In this document: in pieces, positions 8,375 to 17,610 of the stretch
Layout of the letters: each line of letters starts with the position of its first letter
Position numbering within the stretch: the first letter of the stretch is position 1
Source: Tritrichomonas foetus
Taxonomy: Eukaryota > Parabasalia > Tritrichomonadida > Tritrichomonadidae
NCBI GenBank assembly: GCA_001839685.1
Contig: MLAK01000777.1
Coordinates: 1-33,808, forward strand
Reading direction: 5' to 3'
Length of the DNA: 33,808 nt
The notes under the pieces: model-generated
Database searches by the model: none
Seen by the model: only the letters and a program-made list of their open reading frames with translations
What the model was told of the DNA's origin: nothing
Made by a program: the position numbers and the translations under genes

Positions 8375-8800
8375 ATGAACATTCCAATTTCCAATCTCTC
8401 ACAAAAAAAGCAAGCACAACTTCAACTCTCAAACGTGATTCCTCCGATGTACATCTCCATAGAAAGCTACAACTATGAATCCTCAGTCAAAGCGGTCGTA
8501 TATGAAATCGAAGTCGGCATCCAAAACAACCAAATGGTATCCACCCACGTGATTCATCGCAGATTCTCAGCCATGAAAACGTTCGACACACAAATTCGCT
8601 CTCAATTTGGCGATTCACATTATTTATTATCATTCCCGCCCAAAACGCTTTTTCCAAACACGAGCAAAGCTTTTCTAGAACAGAGATCAGAACAGCTCCA
8701 AAAATACCTCGCAAATTTGGTGAAAATTCCGGGATTGTCTTCATCGCCAACTTTTACGCAATTTTTTGAAATTGATGATTCAGCTCTTTCAGACATGTAA
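8375..8800 (+). CDS. Small PX (phox-homology) domain protein
   Basis: The protein has 141 residues counted from the first ATG in frame; the frame is open further upstream but without an ATG. Nearly the whole protein is one PX domain. It contains a beta-strand region (YISIESYNYESSV), then HVIHRRFSAMKTFDTQI carrying the Arg-Arg-Phe that normally contacts the 3-phosphate of phosphoinositides. The proline loop (FPPKTLFPN) follows, then the helix FLEQRSEQLQKYLANLV and a terminal FFEI. PX domains bind PtdIns3P on endosomes, as in sorting nexins. No BAR or other domain is attached, so this is a minimal, Snx3-like lipid-binding protein that probably acts in endosomal sorting. It starts 315 bp after the hairpin RNA. 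Confidence 0.88.
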   Translation: MNIPISNLSQKKQAQLQLSNVIPPMYISIESYNYESSVKAVVYEIEVGIQNNQMVSTHVIHRRFSAMKTFDTQIRSQFGDSHYLLSFPPKTLFPNTSKAFLEQRSEQLQKYLANLVKIPGLSSSPTFTQFFEIDDSALSDM

Positions 8801-9234
8801 CTTTATGAAAAGGAAAATGTTATCATAAGTATTAATGTGAAAATAAAATATTATTAAAAAACACTTCTAATGGCTGAAGTCTTATTTTTATGTCAAAATG
8901 CATATCTCATCGGAAAAAAGTCCATAGATTTTTTCCAAAAACATTCTTTTGGAAACATTTCCTCATCTGAATAAAAATTTATCATCAAAGAAATCCTCGT
9001 AAATATTAGTACCCAATTCGTTGTTAAAAATGATTTCAATCTGATGAAATACATCATACAAATGACGGTCAGTGAACATTCATTGAGAATTAGTTTAATT
9101 CAATTAGATATTCTAATTATATTTTCACATTTTGACAAAATGTTATCATTCTGAATTGTTTTATTTCTGCATTTTGTCAAAATAATTTTGAGTGTCTATT
9201 CAAAGTGAAAAATGAAAAAAGTATTGACATAAAA

Positions 9235-9828
9235 ATGTTATTACTGTGCTTATTTTCGTTGTCTTTATGTAGTAAGCACCAGCAAATAATGAGCAAGGAC
9301 ACTTTTGAGAAGTATCTAAGATATCTAGTACGTAGATCGATGAAGAAACATTATACTATGCAACAGGAAGAAGATCAACAACGTGATGTTTTATTGGGAT
9401 TTTTATCAAGACCAGAAAGTGACAATGATTCAAATAGTGGAGGAAATCAAGGAAAATCACAAATTATTCAAAGTCATCTCAACAAAAAACAACAACAAAA
9501 TGAAAAGATTCTAGTTGAAGAATCTCAAAAAGAAAGGGTTCAAAAAAAGGACACAGTCAAATCATCGAACAAGGAAATGATAAATAAGGATAATGGAAAA
9601 GGGAAAACAAAGGGAAATGTTAAATATAATCCGAAAACTAAATCATTAGGGACAATGAAAGATATAAATCCTCAACAAACAGTAGAGAATTTAGGCACTA
9701 TAGTTCCAGAAAAAAGTGATCAAGATAATATTCTAGATACTATTGATGTTCATGATGCTGATTTCTCTGCCAATTCTGATGGAGGTTATGATAAAAAGAA
9801 AAGCAGAGCATCACGCAAGAGATATTGA
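9235..9828 (+). CDS. Small lysine-rich protein with N-terminal signal peptide
   Basis: The protein has 197 residues from the ATG at 9235; the frame is open upstream but without an ATG. The first ~13 residues (MLLLCLFSLSLCS) form a compact hydrophobic signal peptide with a plausible cleavage after Ser-13. A helical part with YLRYLVRRSMKKHY follows, and the rest is Lys/Gln/Asn/Ser-rich, low complexity and probably disordered, ending in a basic tail (KKKSRASRKRY). There is no second membrane segment. It is not a family I recognise. It is likely secreted, lumenal or surface-associated. The basic tail is unusual for a secreted product and could bind anionic polymers, which is inference. Confidence 0.65.
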   Translation: MLLLCLFSLSLCSKHQQIMSKDTFEKYLRYLVRRSMKKHYTMQQEEDQQRDVLLGFLSRPESDNDSNSGGNQGKSQIIQSHLNKKQQQNEKILVEESQKERVQKKDTVKSSNKEMINKDNGKGKTKGNVKYNPKTKSLGTMKDINPQQTVENLGTIVPEKSDQDNILDTIDVHDADFSANSDGGYDKKKSRASRKRY

Positions 9829-9964
9829 TCTGGAACAACTATATAAAATAAACTGTGTATTTCAGAACTGATCAAACAATTATTTTGTTCAAAATTATTT
9901 TATAGAAAGTAAAGTGAATAAATTAAATGGTATGCCGATGAATTTTCTTTTATTTGATTTCATT

Positions 9965-11947
9965 TTAATGCTGTTCAGTTTCATTAATAACAAAGTCTCT
10001 AATTTTGTTTGTCAAAGGAACAACTGAGGAGTCTTCATGACGGTATTTCTTAAGAACAAGTGGAGCAAATTCTCGTAATTTGCTTAAAAGTGTAAGTTTC
10101 ACTTCTTTATAATCTCTCGAATTGGAATTTTTATCATTTTCAAGTTGCATTTGTTGTGCTAAATCGATGATCACATCCCATTTAGCGAGGAATCCACTGC
10201 ATCCACCACAATCAATTAATCTAAGCTTGACTGGGTCTTGAATGTCTTCACAAGCGAGCATAAATTCATATGTATCGCTGTGTTCATCATCCATATCAGT
10301 AATTGATATGAAATCGGTACCATCTCGAATATCAACACCATCATCAGAGACAAGTTCGAGAGATTCAACAAGTCTTTCTTCATTTGAACAGCTGATAACA
10401 AAGCTGTCATTGCTAACCATAAATTTAATATAGTCAATCAGTGATAATGAATGTGGATCATCATCCAATGGGGAATCTGCCAAAATGTCAATATCAGATG
10501 CATCAAAGTGATCAATAACGAAGTGGACTCCAGTAAATCCAAAAGCAAAAGCAATGTAACGTGGAAGCATAGCACAATGTGTAAGAAAAACAGATAATGA
10601 ATGAATCTTATGAAGACAATTAAAGATATTTTGACAAATTTCACCCAAAATAATCGACGCTGCACGAAATTCGTCACAAATTGTGAACTTTTGAGGAAGA
10701 ACTGGTAATTTGTCGAGTTTTGTGATTCGTTGGAAATGGTGAATTACAGAGTCACAATAAGGTCTGAATTCAATTTTTTGATTTGCGATTGCTTCAAAGA
10801 TAATCTTCACGAATTCTTGATAAAAATTAATTGGATGATTGATTGATTCACTGAATGATCTAAAATCAACCATAAAGAATAAAGTTCTCTTGTATTGACC
10901 TGATCCCATCATTCTTAATAAAGTAAAACTAGCCAAAATCTGTAAGAATGTAGATTTCCCACTCTGTGGTGGTCCAACAACAGCTGCTTTAAATCTTGTG
11001 TAAGCTCCACATGATGATCCAAATGTTGCGTTATTTACAAGTTCAGCTGCTCTTTCATCAAGTAAAGGAGAGTGTTTAGGAATGTTCAAAAGGCTTTGTG
11101 TGATATGTTTATATAGGTGTGCTTCTTGCATGAACTGAACATTTCGAACATTCGATGAAAATCTTGCAACAAGTGGAGAAAGAGCTTTTACAATTGAAGC
11201 AGTTCCATCACTAGAAAGTGCAATTTCAGCAGGAAGGAATGAAAGAAGAGATTCAATTGCACGATGACTAATTCCTGATTTTGAAAACCTTTTGTTATCG
11301 TTTTCCTCAACTTCAAATTGATCGTCGTCGGAAATAGCAAATTCTGTTCCTTTTCTCTTTCGAAGACGAGATCCCTGCGTGCTTGTATCATCATTGACAA
11401 CAATCATTAATGATGATGGTGATCTTGATCCTGGCCTGCTTTGAAGTGTTGATGGTGGTCGAAATCCTCCGCCAGATTGTAATGTTGATTGTGGCCTTGA
11501 AGTTAATCCACCACCTGTTATATTCAATTGCGATAAGTTGACTGAACCTAAATTTGACTGATTGCGTAAAGCGGACAAGTTTCCTAATTGTGAGCCCATT
11601 GATGGAGATGGATAAGCAGGAGGTAGTGGTCCACGTGTTGGGCTGGAAACTTGTTGTGCACTTGCCATCATTTGTGCTGCAGAGGCGAGTTCGTCATCAT
11701 TGATTTCAGATGAGACCAATACTTTCGTGTTTGGAATAATATCGTTAACCGATTTGATTTTTTCACCATTTGGCGTATATATAGCTTGAACTGTTTTATC
11801 GGCGTCCCAATTTAAGGCTTTGGCAGCACTTTTGCGGAAGGCAGCCATTGTTGGTGGAATTAACAATTTCTTACCTGCACCATTTGGCTTAGCTTTATCA
11901 ACAACAGTAATATAATTGTAACAAACAGCTCCTTTGGTGCTCGACAT
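9965..11947 (-). CDS. Doublecortin-like/ubiquitin-fold domain fused to a P-loop NTPase
   Basis: The protein has 660 residues. Residues ~8-82 resemble a doublecortin (DCX) beta-grasp domain: YITVVDKAKPNGAGKKLLIP, then AALNWD-type helix residues, IYTPNGEKIKSVNDI and KVLVSS. Residues ~85-190 are a Ser/Gly/Pro/Gln-rich linker. A basic cluster near 195 (RLRKRK) is a possible nuclear signal and is followed by an acidic stretch. The C-terminal half is an NTPase-like domain with a clear Walker A, GPPQSGKST, near residue 325. A candidate Walker B (HFVIDHFDASD) lies near residue 485. The fold resembles AAA+/STAND ATPases, but I see no sensor or arginine-finger motif with certainty. DCX domains bind microtubules, so an ATP-driven cytoskeletal or scaffold role is possible. 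It ends 136 bp from the convergent secreted-protein gene. Confidence 0.7.
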   Translation of the reverse strand: MSSTKGAVCYNYITVVDKAKPNGAGKKLLIPPTMAAFRKSAAKALNWDADKTVQAIYTPNGEKIKSVNDIIPNTKVLVSSEINDDELASAAQMMASAQQVSSPTRGPLPPAYPSPSMGSQLGNLSALRNQSNLGSVNLSQLNITGGGLTSRPQSTLQSGGGFRPPSTLQSRPGSRSPSSLMIVVNDDTSTQGSRLRKRKGTEFAISDDDQFEVEENDNKRFSKSGISHRAIESLLSFLPAEIALSSDGTASIVKALSPLVARFSSNVRNVQFMQEAHLYKHITQSLLNIPKHSPLLDERAAELVNNATFGSSCGAYTRFKAAVVGPPQSGKSTFLQILASFTLLRMMGSGQYKRTLFFMVDFRSFSESINHPINFYQEFVKIIFEAIANQKIEFRPYCDSVIHHFQRITKLDKLPVLPQKFTICDEFRAASIILGEICQNIFNCLHKIHSLSVFLTHCAMLPRYIAFAFGFTGVHFVIDHFDASDIDILADSPLDDDPHSLSLIDYIKFMVSNDSFVISCSNEERLVESLELVSDDGVDIRDGTDFISITDMDDEHSDTYEFMLACEDIQDPVKLRLIDCGGCSGFLAKWDVIIDLAQQMQLENDKNSNSRDYKEVKLTLLSKLREFAPLVLKKYRHEDSSVVPLTNKIRDFVINETEQH

Positions 11948-12494
11948 TGAATTTTATATTTATGTTGCCGTTTAATATTTCTTTCCTCACATCTAACCGT
12001 TGGCTCATTCCCCAAATAAGGTGAAATTATTGGTGTCAGAAAAATAAAATTATGATAGAAAACAAGAAAAAGAAATCCAAGGTATAAACATGTATTCTTT
12101 ATTTTATTTTAACAAGATCGTTTGTAAGTTAAAAAACAAATAAACTAACAATTTAACAATAATATATCACCCATCAATTATTTTGAAGATAGCAAAGAAA
12201 ATGTAGTAAATAATTGATAGGCGCATTTACATTCGTTTCAGTGAATTGTATAAATAATATTGACTTTTTTTCCTTCACAAATTGTAAATCAAAATTAAAT
12301 ACAATTCATTTATCATTTTTCGATAATTAATTCCTTAAATTTTGCGTAATTTTCTGAAATCTGATATGGAATTAAGTTCAATAATTTAGCTAGATTCTGT
12401 TTAAATTTTAGAGCTAGCTAAATTGAAAGCTTGGAAATTATGAACATCAAAAAGTCTGAAATCAGACTCTGGGTTATTTCAAAACAAGGCCTCA
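11948..12494. other. AT-rich spacer, nothing recognised
   Basis: This stretch separates two - strand genes. It holds AT-rich sequence with short T and A runs. No ORF with protein character, RNA gene or notable repeat is visible. It must contain the promoter of the DCX/NTPase gene and the 3' end of the WD40 gene. Confidence 0.6.
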
Positions 12495-13550
12495 TTATTC
12501 CTCCTGGTTGATAAGCATGTTGTATGTCGGTATATCTATCGTCCAGTAGAGGCACTCTCTTCCAACGGAGACAAAGTTGTGAAAAGCTGATGAGAAAGAA
12601 ATACTATTAATTGAGCCTCTGTGGCCTGATAAAACTGTTACTTGACTTCCCTCACCAGTGTCAGCCACCAAAATTGAGTAGTCGTTGGTTGGAATCAAAA
12701 GAAATTCTTCGTCTGGCGTGAATGCGAATCCGGGTGTCTGTTTTGACATTGTCATATCAAGAGAAAACATGTACGATAGGTCAGACATATTGTATTCTTG
12801 TGCAAAATCATCACCGACAATTGCCAGCTTCGTTCCGCGCATTCCAAAGTAAGGCGTTTTATCACCTTTGGCAGAAATCTTAATGTTTGCAACATATTTG
12901 TCTAGATTTCGAGTGTCATATATATAAAGTGCTGAATCGGTTGTTACCGCCATGCAGAGACCGTTTGGATGGAGCGCGATATTTGCTGGATGGTTTACCT
13001 CAAGTGTTGTGGTGGATCTTTCAGTAGAGTCATCCCAGAATTTAATTGTTCGATCCTGAGAAGATGTGATCAAGCCATTCGATGTCGGACATAAAGATGT
13101 TATTGGCGCTGAATGGCCGCCGTTTGAAAAATATCTGATAAAGCCTTGTTGCTGTATGTTTAAAAGCCGGGCAGCATGATCGTTATTTTCGTTTTTGGAA
13201 TTTAGATATAATGCGTTTTTCGATTTATCTTGATGGTAGCAGACTTTTGAGCAGCCGTACTTTTTGTTTGCAATCTTGTTTTCATATTTACAGCCATCGC
13301 ACTTGAAAAAAGAAATCACATTGGAATTTGAAACGACTGCAAAAGTTTGACCATCTGGTGAAAAGCAGCAGTCGTCGTGATACGCGTAATCTGTTAGTAA
13401 TGGATCTAAATGAAAGTAACTTCTCACAAGAGCTTCTTCAGAATTAATCAAAGAAGGCTCTGAGTGGTGGCGACTCATGTGGTTTTTATTTCGATAAAGA
13501 AATCTCTTAAATTGACCTAAAATAGCGGGAAATTGACATGTAATGAACAT
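12495..13550 (-). CDS. WDR82/Swd2-like WD40 protein (histone H3K4 methyltransferase complex)
   Basis: The protein has 351 residues. The order of landmarks matches WDR82/Swd2: an LxPL..YAYHDDCCFSPDGQTFAVVSN repeat, the diagnostic KKYGCSKVCYHQ segment (KKYGVDLIRY in WDR82), and FIRYFSNGGHSAPITSLCP (KYIRYFPGHSKRV in WDR82). Next come ITSSQDRTIKFWD, HPNGLCMAVTTDSALYIYDTRNLDKY and a final LSGHRGSINSISFSS. In other eukaryotes the protein serves both in the Set1/COMPASS H3K4 methyltransferase and in a PP1/transcription-termination complex, and acts in the nucleus. The N-terminus is ~40 residues longer than usual. Met-25 (MSRHHSEP) is an alternative start. A Lys/Asn-rich insertion lies at ~100-130. 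Confidence 0.8.
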   Translation of the reverse strand: MFITCQFPAILGQFKRFLYRNKNHMSRHHSEPSLINSEEALVRSYFHLDPLLTDYAYHDDCCFSPDGQTFAVVSNSNVISFFKCDGCKYENKIANKKYGCSKVCYHQDKSKNALYLNSKNENNDHAARLLNIQQQGFIRYFSNGGHSAPITSLCPTSNGLITSSQDRTIKFWDDSTERSTTTLEVNHPANIALHPNGLCMAVTTDSALYIYDTRNLDKYVANIKISAKGDKTPYFGMRGTKLAIVGDDFAQEYNMSDLSYMFSLDMTMSKQTPGFAFTPDEEFLLIPTNDYSILVADTGEGSQVTVLSGHRGSINSISFSSAFHNFVSVGRECLYWTIDIPTYNMLINQEE

Positions 13551-14390
13551 TTATATATTGAAATATTTTCTCTAATTATATGGTTAAAAGGGATTCAAAA
13601 AGTTTTGGTGATTAAAATTCAGTTTAATTAACTTTTCCCATTTTTTCAGGAAGTTATAGTTTCATCAAAAAATAAATGATATATTTTCTTGTCTCATACT
13701 AAACTTATAAAATGGAAGAAAAACATCAAAAACCCAATCTACAATTAATTGTATCCTTCTATTGTGACATTAATTATAACCTTTATAAATATAATGATGC
13801 TGAACCAGTTCAATGAAAAATTAAACGGAATGCTTCCTTCTATTTCATTCCATATTAGAATTAATTTAAATTTTATTTGAAAATCATTTATTTTTAATCC
13901 CAATTGTTAATCATTCAAATGTTCATATACACTGATTTGTTGATTCTTTTTTAGAAAATGAAATAAATATGATTAATTATTCAAAAATCGAATATCTCCA
14001 AAATAAGATAAAAAGCGTCAATTAGTTATTGTATTTTCATGTAGTAGAATCTTTTGCTTGAAATTAATTGATATCAATATTAAAAAGCAAATCGATAACA
14101 AATTATTGAATTTCTCAATGTATTTTATTTTAGAAAATGCATTTAAAATGCCATTTATGTTTAATTTTTCTCGTAAGTTCATTTTCAGATCGTTGTTTAA
14201 TTTTTCACGTGAGTATTTAGTCAATTGCATTTTAGAATCAACATCCTCACAAAAGGGTGTTTTTAAATGCCCATAATTCACAATAATTGAATGCATATGC
14301 ATATTTAAACTCAGAAACTAAATATCACACAAAAATTGAAAGTGGAAATCAATATTCTTTGAGTTTTTTTCAATTTTTGTCGTTTTTTTG
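13551..14390. other. Divergent promoter region, AT-rich
   Basis: This 840-bp stretch lies between the divergent WDR82-like and Arf-GAP genes. The short frames open on both strands have no recognisable protein character. It is presumably the two promoters plus neutral AT-rich DNA. A T7 run and a short leader precede the Arf-GAP ATG. Confidence 0.5.
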
Positions 14391-16130
14391 ATGAAACAAT
14401 GTAGTACGAACAATCAAGAAATATGGAAACTAGCACGAAAAGTAGAAAATTCTTATTGTGCTGATTGTTATGATGCATGCGCTTTGTTTCTTGATGTGAC
14501 AAATAAAGTATTTATTTGCGAAAATTGTGCATCAATTCATCGAGAATTAGGATTCTCAGTGAAAAACACTGTTAGTGATGAGTTTACATCACAAGAAATT
14601 GATCAAACTAAGCAAACTAATAATGAAAAATTTAATAATTTATGGATGGGATTTTATGATTTAAATATAAGGAAGCTTCCTTTTGGATCAAATTATATTG
14701 AAAGGCGCGCATTTTTAAATGAAAAATATGTTGACAAAAAATGGTATTCAAATTTTCCTATATATACAAATTTACGTCATCCAAAATCTATTGAAGTTGA
14801 ATTAATTGACCCTTCCATACAAGCATCTAATTATAATACCAATCAAATTAATTTTATGTCAACTAGTTCTTCAGAAGTTTCACAAATATCTTCTCCACTA
14901 GAATTTTCATTGTTTCCAGAGCGAAATCTTCGAGAAATTGAAGCACCACTTCAAAATAGCCAAGAAAATGTTGATGAAGACTTGGTTTTATTTGATTCAT
15001 TCGAAAATGACGAAATACACTCTGATTGCGCATGTCAGAATACATCTAGTTTATTATATGAACATAATGAAAATGTTGATAGTAATTCATCTTCAGATTC
15101 TCATCTTGATAGTTTAATGTCATTTAGTTGTCCAACTAATTATATACAATCACCATCAACATCACATGCAGAATCAAAATCATCATCAACTTCGCCAAAA
15201 CACATCAAAACTAATATATCTCAAATCGAATACGATGTCCTTTCATCGAAATCGTCATCATTTACATTCGAATCAGCAGGTTTACCTCCTCCTCCTCCTC
15301 CTCAACTATTTGGATCTCCACCTTCTTCATTTTCTTTAATTTCGACACAATCTGGAAACGAATCTCAGAAAAGTTTGTTGAATCCACCTTTATTGGGTGA
15401 AAGCAAGCCACTACAGCAGCAACAAAAGCGATTGGATAACCCATCTCGACGAACAATCTTCGGATTTTGTCGATCATCTTCACATCAACAAAAAGCACCA
15501 ATAGACACCAATAATTTCCAACAAACAACTGCGAAGCTCCCATCAAATAGTTTTTCATCGTTTGCTCAACATCCAGGTAGGAGTGGCAACTCTTTTTCAA
15601 AATCAAAGCAACCTTTACACTCACAACAGCAATCTTATCGTCAACAGTCACAATTGAATCCTTTTGAACAATTTCCACGACAACAACAAATACAGCCATC
15701 ATCTCAACGATCTACTAACTTTGGCCAGTTTGGTTCAGCTCAACCAAAACCAAAACAACAACAGCCATCATCTCAACGATCTACTAACTTTGGTCAATTT
15801 GATTCAGCTCAACCACCACCACAACAGCAACAAAAAATACAGCCAATACCCCGGCGATCTACTAACTTTGGTCAATTTGATTCAGCGCAACCACCACCAC
15901 CACCACAACAACAACAACAGAGTTCATTTTCCCCATTCCATCCAACCAAATATCAACAACAACAATCAAATCAACAAAATAAAGGAGTTCAACCAAATGA
16001 CCCATTTTGTGATGCTGTATTTCCAGGAGAAGAAAAGTTTGCTAATCAGCCTACAATTTTCCAACCTCAAAGTATGCATGGCCTTCCAAATGTTCCAATT
16101 CCATGGAATCAAGGTTTTTCTCATCACTAA
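14391..16130 (+). CDS. Arf-GAP protein of the AGFG (FG-repeat) type
   Basis: The protein has 579 residues from the ATG at 14391. Residues ~10-125 are an Arf-GAP domain with an intact zinc finger, C-x2-C-x16-C-x2-C (CADC...CENC), followed by x4-R (CASIHR), which supplies the catalytic arginine finger, and HRELG. The domain stimulates GTP hydrolysis on Arf GTPases in vesicle coat cycles. The remaining ~450 residues are Ser/Gln/Pro-rich and disordered. They include a polyproline run near 305 and three copies of a unit RSTNFGQF(G/D)SAQP at ~440-510. These phenylalanine-glycine repeats resemble human AGFG1/2 (Hrb), which bind clathrin-adaptor partners. A terminal NDPFCDAVFPG adds an NPF/DPF-like adaptor motif. 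The role inferred is in endocytosis or coat recruitment. Confidence 0.85.
   Translation: MKQCSTNNQEIWKLARKVENSYCADCYDACALFLDVTNKVFICENCASIHRELGFSVKNTVSDEFTSQEIDQTKQTNNEKFNNLWMGFYDLNIRKLPFGSNYIERRAFLNEKYVDKKWYSNFPIYTNLRHPKSIEVELIDPSIQASNYNTNQINFMSTSSSEVSQISSPLEFSLFPERNLREIEAPLQNSQENVDEDLVLFDSFENDEIHSDCACQNTSSLLYEHNENVDSNSSSDSHLDSLMSFSCPTNYIQSPSTSHAESKSSSTSPKHIKTNISQIEYDVLSSKSSSFTFESAGLPPPPPPQLFGSPPSSFSLISTQSGNESQKSLLNPPLLGESKPLQQQQKRLDNPSRRTIFGFCRSSSHQQKAPIDTNNFQQTTAKLPSNSFSSFAQHPGRSGNSFSKSKQPLHSQQQSYRQQSQLNPFEQFPRQQQIQPSSQRSTNFGQFGSAQPKPKQQQPSSQRSTNFGQFDSAQPPPQQQQKIQPIPRRSTNFGQFDSAQPPPPPQQQQQSSFSPFHPTKYQQQQSNQQNKGVQPNDPFCDAVFPGEEKFANQPTIFQPQSMHGLPNVPIPWNQGFSHH
15693..15890 (+). repeat. Three in-frame direct repeats in the Arf-GAP tail
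   Basis: Copies of about 50 bp start near 15693, 15761 and 15840. Each contains CGATCTACTAACTTTGG and encodes RSTNFGQF(G/D)SAQP. Variable CAA/CCA-rich spacers that code for Gln and Pro separate them. Copies 2 and 3 share the Asp variant, so they are probably the most recent duplication. The repeat probably expands and contracts between strains. Confidence 0.85.
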
Positions 16131-17025
16131 TTTGGTCAAAAGTTGATAGTAATTCTGGATAATTCATTTAACACGAACATATCCATACAATATAAATATA
16201 TAGAAGCTATCTAAATGTATTTAATACGAGTTTATTATAATTTTTCATGCTTTTCCATTTCGATATTTCAAACACTTTTTTTTATGAATGAATTTTGGGC
16301 AGTTTTAATAATACTCGGAGAGTCGTGATTGTAATTACATGAAATATTCGATTTCAACTAAAATTTTGAAAAGATAGCATGAATGTATTGATAATAGATG
16401 ATTCTTTTTCATTAAAACACTTGATTTGTGAATTCACAAAAATAATTTCTAGGTTTGAAAGTTAAATGAAAAATGATGTTTTCAGTGAGATATAAATACT
16501 TTATATCTTATTGTGACAATAGTATTGTCAATGAACATGAAACAATAGCTCAACAGATCAATCACTGTTGGAGGTTATGGTTATTCAATTTTTATCATTT
16601 CACTTTCTTTATCAAATTCACGAAAAGAGATTTTGATTTTTTTTTTTTTCTCGATTAAATTATCGTATTTAACGATTTAATCATTGTATCATTCATTCAT
16701 CGGCATTTCATTTTGAACTTCATCATATGAAGTGATATGGATATCTTTATCGCAATTTTTGTATGAAATGAAATCTTTCTCCTTAGAAAAAGTGAAATCT
16801 AATATTTTTTTTTTTACACAACTGAAATCAGATTTCAATTGAAATGATTATAAGGATATTTTCAAAAATGATTTTTCAGAAAAATACCTATAAAGTATAG
16901 AAATATTTTTTCGTTTGTGAATAGAAATTCATTAGACTTTATTACAGAATACAAATGCTCAGAAAATCACTGTTCAGTTGGATTCAATTATTCAGACATC
17001 AACTGTTCACAAGAATTCAAAGAAA
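16131..17025. other. AT-rich spacer upstream of the third Myb gene
   Basis: No gene is recognised. It contains long T runs (T10 near 16640, T12 near 16805), a TAACGA at 16670-16675 that resembles the trichomonad Myb-binding core, and several short palindromes described separately. The 5' leader of the Myb gene is open in frame upstream of its ATG but has no other ATG. Confidence 0.5.
16717..16845. promoter_or_regulatory. Cluster of palindromes upstream of the third Myb gene
   Basis: Three inverted repeats lie 180-310 bp before the ATG at 17026. ACTTCAT/ATGAAGT with a 3-nt spacer is at 16717-16733. GAAATC/GATTTC with a 1-nt spacer is at 16824-16836. The overlapping ATTTCAATTGAAAT is at 16832-16845. 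They could be operator-like sites or chance products of AT-rich sequence. Confidence 0.2.
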
Positions 17026-17610
17026 ATGGAATCAAAATCTCTCCCTTCTCGAACAAAATTTACGATAGAAGAGGATCAAAAGCTTCAGTCTCTTGTTAAT
17101 GAATATGGAACCAACGAATGGAAGAAAATTTCATCAATGATGGTGGGCCGATCCCCAAGGCAGTGCCGAGAAAGATATAAAAACTTCCTTCATCCATCAC
17201 TGGAAAATGGTCCCTGGACTCAGGAAGAAGACCATCTCTTGATTTCTCTTGTAATGAAAATTGGATCAAAATGGGCATATATTCGTCACTTTTTCCCAAA
17301 GAGATCGAGCAATAATATTAAAAATCACTGGACTGTCCTTTTTCATGAGTTTAACAAAACTCAAAATTCTATTCTTGCGATGATATCATATTTGAATTCA
17401 CACAACATGTTACTTCAGTTTGATGCAACAGAGTCAACTAATTTCATAATACCAGAAGAAACTCAAAATCCGACAATTGTGGAAACCAACGAAGAAAATG
17501 ATTTAATCAAGAAAAATATATTTCCACTCCCTTTAGTTTGTAAGACCACAAAAAGACCAATGCATGAAAAATTGAATCCATACTCAATTCAAGGTATTAT
17601 CCATGCATAA
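17026..17610 (+). CDS. R2R3 Myb-like DNA-binding protein (third of three)
   Basis: The protein has 194 residues from the first in-frame ATG at 17026. Two Myb repeats lie at ~9-108. Repeat 1 has FTIEEDQKLQSLVNEYGTNEWKKIS with RSPRQCRERYKNFL. Repeat 2 has W.QEEDHLLISLVMKIGSKWAYIRHFFP with SSNNIKNHWTVL. The NNIKNHW recognition helix is the canonical Myb R3 form, closer to animal and plant Mybs than in the second Myb of this window. The short C-terminal tail holds a KTTKRP basic patch and no recognisable domain. In size and layout it resembles the small T. vaginalis Mybs that regulate adhesion and iron-responsive genes. It is a probable transcription factor with unknown targets. Confidence 0.9.
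   Translation: MESKSLPSRTKFTIEEDQKLQSLVNEYGTNEWKKISSMMVGRSPRQCRERYKNFLHPSLENGPWTQEEDHLLISLVMKIGSKWAYIRHFFPKRSSNNIKNHWTVLFHEFNKTQNSILAMISYLNSHNMLLQFDATESTNFIIPEETQNPTIVETNEENDLIKKNIFPLPLVCKTTKRPMHEKLNPYSIQGIIHA

Noticed and set aside
15262..16146. Overlapping frames on both strands in the Arf-GAP tail
   Set aside because: They are shadows of CAA/TCA/CCA repeats in the real reading frame.
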